Source of the DNA: G963665925 sp963676345
GTDB taxonomy: Bacteria; Bacillota; Clostridia; Peptostreptococcales; Acidaminobacteraceae
Reading direction: 5' to 3'
DNA length: 64,000 bases
NCBI GenBank assembly: GCA_963676345.2
Contig: CAXXTS010000005.1
Span: forward strand, 620,001-684,000
Made by a program: the position numbers and the translations under genes. This document shows positions 60,115 to 64,000 of this stretch, in pieces; the stretch's first letter is position 1; every line of letters starts with the position of its first letter. The notes beneath the pieces were generated by a model. It was given only the letters and a program-made list of their open reading frames with translations. It was not told the DNA's origin and did no database searches.

Positions 60115-60181
60115 ATATCTAAAAATCCCTTTGGGTCACATATTTAAATGAATAATTCTAAGAATAAGGAGGCGTATGAAG

Positions 60182-61519
60182 ATGAAAAAACCAAGAGGAA
60201 CCCAAGATATTCTGCCATCAGAGGTGCATAAGTGGCATCATGTCGAAAGTACATTCAGAGATGTCTGCAGACGTTTTGGATATAAGGAAATTCGCACGCC
60301 GTTGTTTGAGTATACAAATCTTTTTAAACGTGGTGTAGGGGAAACGACAGACGTAGTAAGTAAAGAAATGTATACGGTTTTCAACTCGCGCGAGTATTCA
60401 AATTATGTTGCTAAAAGAGAACTTATGGATGCGCCACCGCTGGATGTCATGAAGGACTTTATGAATGACAAAAACGGCATGACGCTGAAGCCGGAAGGTA
60501 CAGCGCCGGTTGCACGTTCTTTTGTTGAAAATAAAATGTATGCGGATGCACAACCGACAAAAATGTACTATGTGACTGCCTGCTCGCGTCATGAGAGACC
60601 GCAGGCCGGAAGACTGAGACAATTCCACCAGTTCGGTGTTGAAATATTCAGTGCTTTTAGCGCATCGGCAGACGCAGAATCTATTGCTGTTGCAGATACG
60701 TTTATGCGTGAGCTGGGTCTTACGAATATTGAACTGAACATTAACAGTGTAGGATGTCCTCAGTGTCGGCCTAAATACCATGAAATTCTAAAAGACTTTC
60801 TTTCAAGCAAACTCGACAAGCTGTGTGAAACTTGCCAAGAGCGCTATGAAAAGAATCCGCTTAGAATTTTAGATTGTAAGAATCCGTCTTGTCAGGCTGA
60901 ACTTGTTGAAGCGCCTGTTATGCTGGATCACCTTTGTGATGACTGTGAAGACCACTTTGCAAAACTAAAGACATATTTAGGTGCAATGGGTGTTGAATAT
61001 GTAATTGATCCGAAAATTGTTCGTGGTCTAGATTACTATACAAAGACGGCATTTGAATTTATTTCAGGTGAAATTGGCGCACAGAGTACAGTTTGCGGCG
61101 GTGGTCGATACAACAAGCTGGTTGCAGAAATCGGTGGCCCAGAAACGCCGGGCGTAGGATTTGGCATGGGTATTGAGCGTCTGATCATGACGCTTGAAGC
61201 AAATGGTATTGAGTTCCCTGAGCCAGATACAGCAGACCTATTCATTGTTGCAATGGGCGATGATGCACTGGCTCATGCTGTCGGACTGACTCAGCAGCTT
61301 CGTGTTAAAGGTATTGCAGCTGATACAGATCACATGGCTAGAAGTATGAAGGCGCAGCTCAAATTTGCTGACAAAATGAATGCCAAGCATACAGTTGTAC
61401 TGGGTTCAAATGAAATAGAAGATGGTAAAGCACAAATTAAAAATATGGAAACTGGCGAGAAAACAGAAGTTTCCCTGACGGATATCGAGAGCATTATTTC
61501 CCTTATTAAGCCTGAGTAA
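60182..61519 (+). CDS. hisS: Histidyl-tRNA synthetase
   Basis: A 445-residue class II synthetase. Motif 1 and start MKKPRGTQDILPSEVHKWHHVES; motif 2 YYVTACSRHERPQAGRLRQFHQFGVEIF near residue 118 with the HisA-type histidine loops GLDYYTKTAFEF and STVCGGGRYNKL; motif 3 GVGFGMGIERLIMTL near 325; C-terminal anticodon-binding domain (LFIVAMGDDALAHAVGLTQQLR). A Cys-rich insert (CETCQERY, CKNPSC, CDDC) near 215-260 resembles a zinc-binding element in some bacterial HisRS. ATG 60182 is favoured since AAGGAGG lies 9 nt upstream; ATG 60176 is only 3 nt away from it. Confidence 0.97.
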   Translation: MKKPRGTQDILPSEVHKWHHVESTFRDVCRRFGYKEIRTPLFEYTNLFKRGVGETTDVVSKEMYTVFNSREYSNYVAKRELMDAPPLDVMKDFMNDKNGMTLKPEGTAPVARSFVENKMYADAQPTKMYYVTACSRHERPQAGRLRQFHQFGVEIFSAFSASADAESIAVADTFMRELGLTNIELNINSVGCPQCRPKYHEILKDFLSSKLDKLCETCQERYEKNPLRILDCKNPSCQAELVEAPVMLDHLCDDCEDHFAKLKTYLGAMGVEYVIDPKIVRGLDYYTKTAFEFISGEIGAQSTVCGGGRYNKLVAEIGGPETPGVGFGMGIERLIMTLEANGIEFPEPDTADLFIVAMGDDALAHAVGLTQQLRVKGIAADTDHMARSMKAQLKFADKMNAKHTVVLGSNEIEDGKAQIKNMETGEKTEVSLTDIESIISLIKPE

Positions 61520-61590
61520 TTTCAGGTAAGGAAATCATGAGTAGCACACTGACATGAAAGCATTGCATTTAGAATTGAGGAGAGGGTATT

Positions 61591-63378
61591 ATGGCTGAAT
61601 TATTAAAAGGAACGAAACGGACGCATTACTGCGGCCATTTAAGAGAAGACCACATCGGTCAAACAGTAACACTGATGGGCTGGGTACAAAAGAAGAGAAA
61701 TCTTGGGGCACTTGTATTTGTTGATTTACGTGACCGTGAGGGTGTTGCGCAAATTATGTTTGATCCAGATTTGTCAAAAGAGGCTTTTGAAAAGGCGGAG
61801 AAAACACGTGGTGAGTTCATCCTGGCAGTTACAGGTGAAGTACGTAAGCGTGAAAGTGTAAATGACAACATCCCTACAGGACGTGTTGAGGTGTTCGCAA
61901 AAGAACTAAAAGTGCTTTCTGAGGCTGAAGTACCGCCAATTCATATTACAGATGAGGACAAAGCGGGTGAGCAGCTGCGTTTAAAACACCGCTATTTAGA
62001 CCTTAGAAAGCCAAAGATGCAGAAGCGTCTGCGTTTCAGATATCAAGTTTCAAAAATCATTCGTGATTTCCTAGATGAAGAAGGCTTTATTGATCTGGAA
62101 ACACCTGTGCTGACAAAACCAACACCAGAAGGTGCAAGAGACTACCTAGTGCCTTCACGTGTACAACAGGGTAAGTTCTTTGCACTGCCACAATCTCCTC
62201 AGCTATTTAAGCAGCTCTTTATGGTATCGGGCTTTGATAAGTATTTCCAAATTGTGAAGTGCTTCAGAGACGAAGACCTGCGTGCAGACCGCCAGCCAGA
62301 GTTTACACAGGTAGATATTGAAATGTCATTTGTTGAAGAGGAAGATGTTCTTGAAATGAATGAACGCCTCATTAAGCGCGTGTTCAAAGATTCCTTAGGT
62401 GTGGACGTCCAGCTGCCGCTTCCAAGAATGCCATATAAAGAGGCAATGGAGCGTTTTGGTTCAGACAAGCCTGATACACGTTTTGGTTTTGAACTGAAGG
62501 CGTTGAATGACGTTTTAGAAAATGCTGAGTTTAAAGTATTCAGTGATACCATAAAAAATGGCGGCTTGGTAAAAGCAATTAATGCAGAAGGAAAAGCTGG
62601 CGATGTTTCTAAGAAGAAAATCAAAAATCTAGAAAAGTTCGTTAAGACATATGGTGCAAAAGGTCTTGCATGGATCAAGGTCACTGAAGAAGGTGTAGAC
62701 TCTCCGGTCGCTAAGTTCTTGTCAGAAGATGAAATCAAAGCGATTCTGGATAGAATGCAGGCAAAAGTCGGTGATATGATATTCATCGTTGCAGATAAGG
62801 CAAGTGTGGTTTATGATTCACTTGGCGCACTGCGTGTAGAACTGGCTAAGCAATTTGAAATGCTTGACGACAAACAGTTTAACCTGCTTTGGGTAACTGA
62901 GTTCCCGCTATTTGAATACGATGAAGACGCAGGGCGTTACTTTGCAATGCACCATCCATTCACTTCACCAATGGATGAAGATCTTGATAAAGTTGAAAAC
63001 GATCCAGGAAATGCACGTGCTAAAGCCTATGATATTGTATTAAATGGTGTTGAGCTAGGTGGCGGTTCTATCCGTATCCACGATGCACAGCTACAAAAGA
63101 AAATGTTTAAGGCACTTGGACTTTCAGAAGAAGAAACAAATGAAAAATTCGGCTTCCTGCTTGAAGCATTCAAGTATGGTACACCGCCTCATGGTGGCGT
63201 GGCATTTGGTCTTGACCGTTTCGTAATGCTTCTTATTGGTGCTGAGAATATTCGTGAAGTAATTGCATTCCCTAAGACACAAGATGCAAAATGTCTTCTA
63301 ACAGATGCACCGTCTGAAGCGGATGCAAACCAACTGGTTGAACTAGGAATTGAATTGGTGGCGAACGAGAATGAATAG
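61591..63378 (+). CDS. aspS: Aspartyl-tRNA synthetase
   Basis: A 595-residue bacterial-type AspRS. An N-terminal OB anticodon domain (VTLMGWVQKKRNLGALVFVDLRDREGVAQIMF), class II core with RYLDLRKPKMQKRLRFRY, YLVPSRVQQGKFFALPQSPQLFKQLFMVSGFDKYFQI read as motifs near 195-225, FRDEDLRADRQPEFTQVDIEMSF near 230, the bacterial GAD insert (about 290-410), and motif 3 HGGVAFGLDRFVML near 535. Second gene of the T-box operon; the Asp specifier matches it. GAGGAGAGGG precedes the ATG. Overlaps the next gene by eight bases. Confidence 0.97.
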   Translation: MAELLKGTKRTHYCGHLREDHIGQTVTLMGWVQKKRNLGALVFVDLRDREGVAQIMFDPDLSKEAFEKAEKTRGEFILAVTGEVRKRESVNDNIPTGRVEVFAKELKVLSEAEVPPIHITDEDKAGEQLRLKHRYLDLRKPKMQKRLRFRYQVSKIIRDFLDEEGFIDLETPVLTKPTPEGARDYLVPSRVQQGKFFALPQSPQLFKQLFMVSGFDKYFQIVKCFRDEDLRADRQPEFTQVDIEMSFVEEEDVLEMNERLIKRVFKDSLGVDVQLPLPRMPYKEAMERFGSDKPDTRFGFELKALNDVLENAEFKVFSDTIKNGGLVKAINAEGKAGDVSKKKIKNLEKFVKTYGAKGLAWIKVTEEGVDSPVAKFLSEDEIKAILDRMQAKVGDMIFIVADKASVVYDSLGALRVELAKQFEMLDDKQFNLLWVTEFPLFEYDEDAGRYFAMHHPFTSPMDEDLDKVENDPGNARAKAYDIVLNGVELGGGSIRIHDAQLQKKMFKALGLSEEETNEKFGFLLEAFKYGTPPHGGVAFGLDRFVMLLIGAENIREVIAFPKTQDAKCLLTDAPSEADANQLVELGIELVANENE

Positions 63379-63856
63379 AAATGGCATTGTCACAGAGTTA
63401 AGAGGCGACCGCGCTGCAGTAAGACTCTTAAAGCATACAGCTTGTGGAGACTGCGGTGCATGTCATCTGGGCGACGACAGCAAGCACATTACCATTGAAT
63501 GTGCTAATGACGCAGGTGCAAAAATAGGCGAGCTGGTTGAAATTGATCTTGAATCTCCAAACGTACTTGGTGCAGCATTCATCATGTACATGATTCCCCT
63601 AGCAGCTCTGCTGATTGGCGTTGTGGGTACATCTGTGGTATTTAATCTGCTAGTAGGTGCAGGCGTTCTTCCGTCAGCAGCCTATAAGGAAATAGCTGGA
63701 TCATTTGTAGGTGTTGTACTCATGGCACTGAGCTATTTCATCATCAAAGGTAAAGAAGACAAATTTTCAGATAGTCAAAAGTATTTGTCAAGAATTACTA
63801 AAGTTGACCGTACACAGTTGCAGATTCTGTCTACGGACAGTACAATAGAAGAGTAA
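63371..63856 (+). CDS. SoxR-reducing-system / RseC family protein
   Basis: A 161-residue membrane protein. The N-terminal domain has the Cys pattern TACGDCGACHLGD near residues 25-35, typical of RseC/MucC (PF04246), which may bind an Fe-S cluster. Two membrane helices follow (about 68-95 and 108-130) and a short cytoplasmic tail. RseC homologues help reduce SoxR or associate with Rnf-type electron transfer; in Clostridia the role is unclear. ATG 63371 overlaps the aspS stop (ATGAATAG); an in-frame TTG at 63350 inside aspS is rejected. No rnf genes are visible before the window ends. Confidence 0.87.
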   Translation: MNRNGIVTELRGDRAAVRLLKHTACGDCGACHLGDDSKHITIECANDAGAKIGELVEIDLESPNVLGAAFIMYMIPLAALLIGVVGTSVVFNLLVGAGVLPSAAYKEIAGSFVGVVLMALSYFIIKGKEDKFSDSQKYLSRITKVDRTQLQILSTDSTIEE

Positions 63857-63868
63857 CAAAATAACCTG

Positions 63869-63900
63869 GGTGGGCCGCTTTATAAGTTGGTCCACCTAAG
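63869..63900 (+). terminator. Hairpin after the RseC-like gene
   Basis: GGTGGGCC (63869-63876) pairs with GGTCCACC (63889-63896) with one mismatch. There is no T-run, so termination is uncertain. The remaining 100 bases of the window hold no recognisable gene start. Confidence 0.5.
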
Positions 63901-64000
63901 TATAGGGATTGGTTATAGTTGAACGATACATATAAAAATATCAAATAAAGTTCGTACTAAGACTTAAACTGATCAACACTTAACATGGGTATGCTCTTGC

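Noticed and set aside
62199..62786. 195-residue minus-strand frame inside aspS
   Set aside because: Opposite-strand shadow of a confirmed synthetase gene, Ser-rich composition and no start signal.

Overview
The window is a low-GC chromosomal segment from an anaerobic, motile member of the Clostridia. This placement rests on the SCIFF peptide and its radical-SAM maturase, a glycyl-radical enzyme with its activase, the oxygen-independent hemZ, a GlnK/GlnL-type two-component pair, a T-box, a guanine riboswitch and two chemoreceptors. The genus cannot be fixed from the sequence; a Fusibacter-like lineage is a guess. No tRNA, rRNA, intact transposase, prophage or CRISPR array was seen.

Layout. 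1-4.8 kb: truncated WG-repeat protein, NagZ-type glycosidase, an unrecognised exported protein (minus strand) and a degenerate receiver domain. 5.4-16 kb: a large carrier fused to a cyclic-nucleotide-binding domain, topB, a CHASE4-GGDEF protein, an ABC-F ATPase and a clostripain-family protease (the last two on the minus strand). 16-20 kb: the complete acetyl-CoA carboxylase operon accB-accC-accD-accA behind a strong promoter. 20-24 kb: EamA transporter with two small proteins, a DUF2804 protein, and xpt under a guanine riboswitch. 24-31 kb: GlnK/GlnL-like two-component system, NhaC antiporter, YjjI/YjjW-type glycyl-radical enzyme and activase. 31-54.7 kb is the classic clostridial block ruvA-ruvB-spoIID-like-queA-tgt-yajC-scfA-scfB-secD-secF-recJ-apt-relA-dtd-MBL hydrolase, interrupted by two chemoreceptors, a gamma-carbonic anhydrase and a LapA-domain protein. 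54.7-64 kb: YibE/F protein (minus), surface 5'-nucleotidase with LysM, hemZ, then hisS-aspS-rseC-like under a T-box whose specifier reads GAC (Asp).

The most unusual feature is a family of non-coding elements (A-F in the list) at about 4.8, 24.2, 28.4, 39.4, 44.3 and 47.3 kb. The five full copies share a 5' box ending in (G)ACAAAG, then a long near-perfect hairpin whose sequence differs in every copy, then a conserved linker (GGCGCG-n-CTAGCGAC type) and a small hairpin that keeps pairing while changing sequence. The 3' module is tandemly repeated 7, 3, 3 and 7 times in four copies (periods 54-55, 59, 48 and 68 bp). All lie on the plus strand and five of six directly follow a Rho-independent terminator. 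They encode nothing credible and look like a REP/BIME-like or structured-RNA family that is not explained by the neighbouring genes.

Other regulatory points: a terminator between the SCIFF peptide and its maturase, a possible pseudoknot leader in front of yjjI, a possible FapR-like site at the acc promoter, and several consensus promoters with 17-nt spacers.
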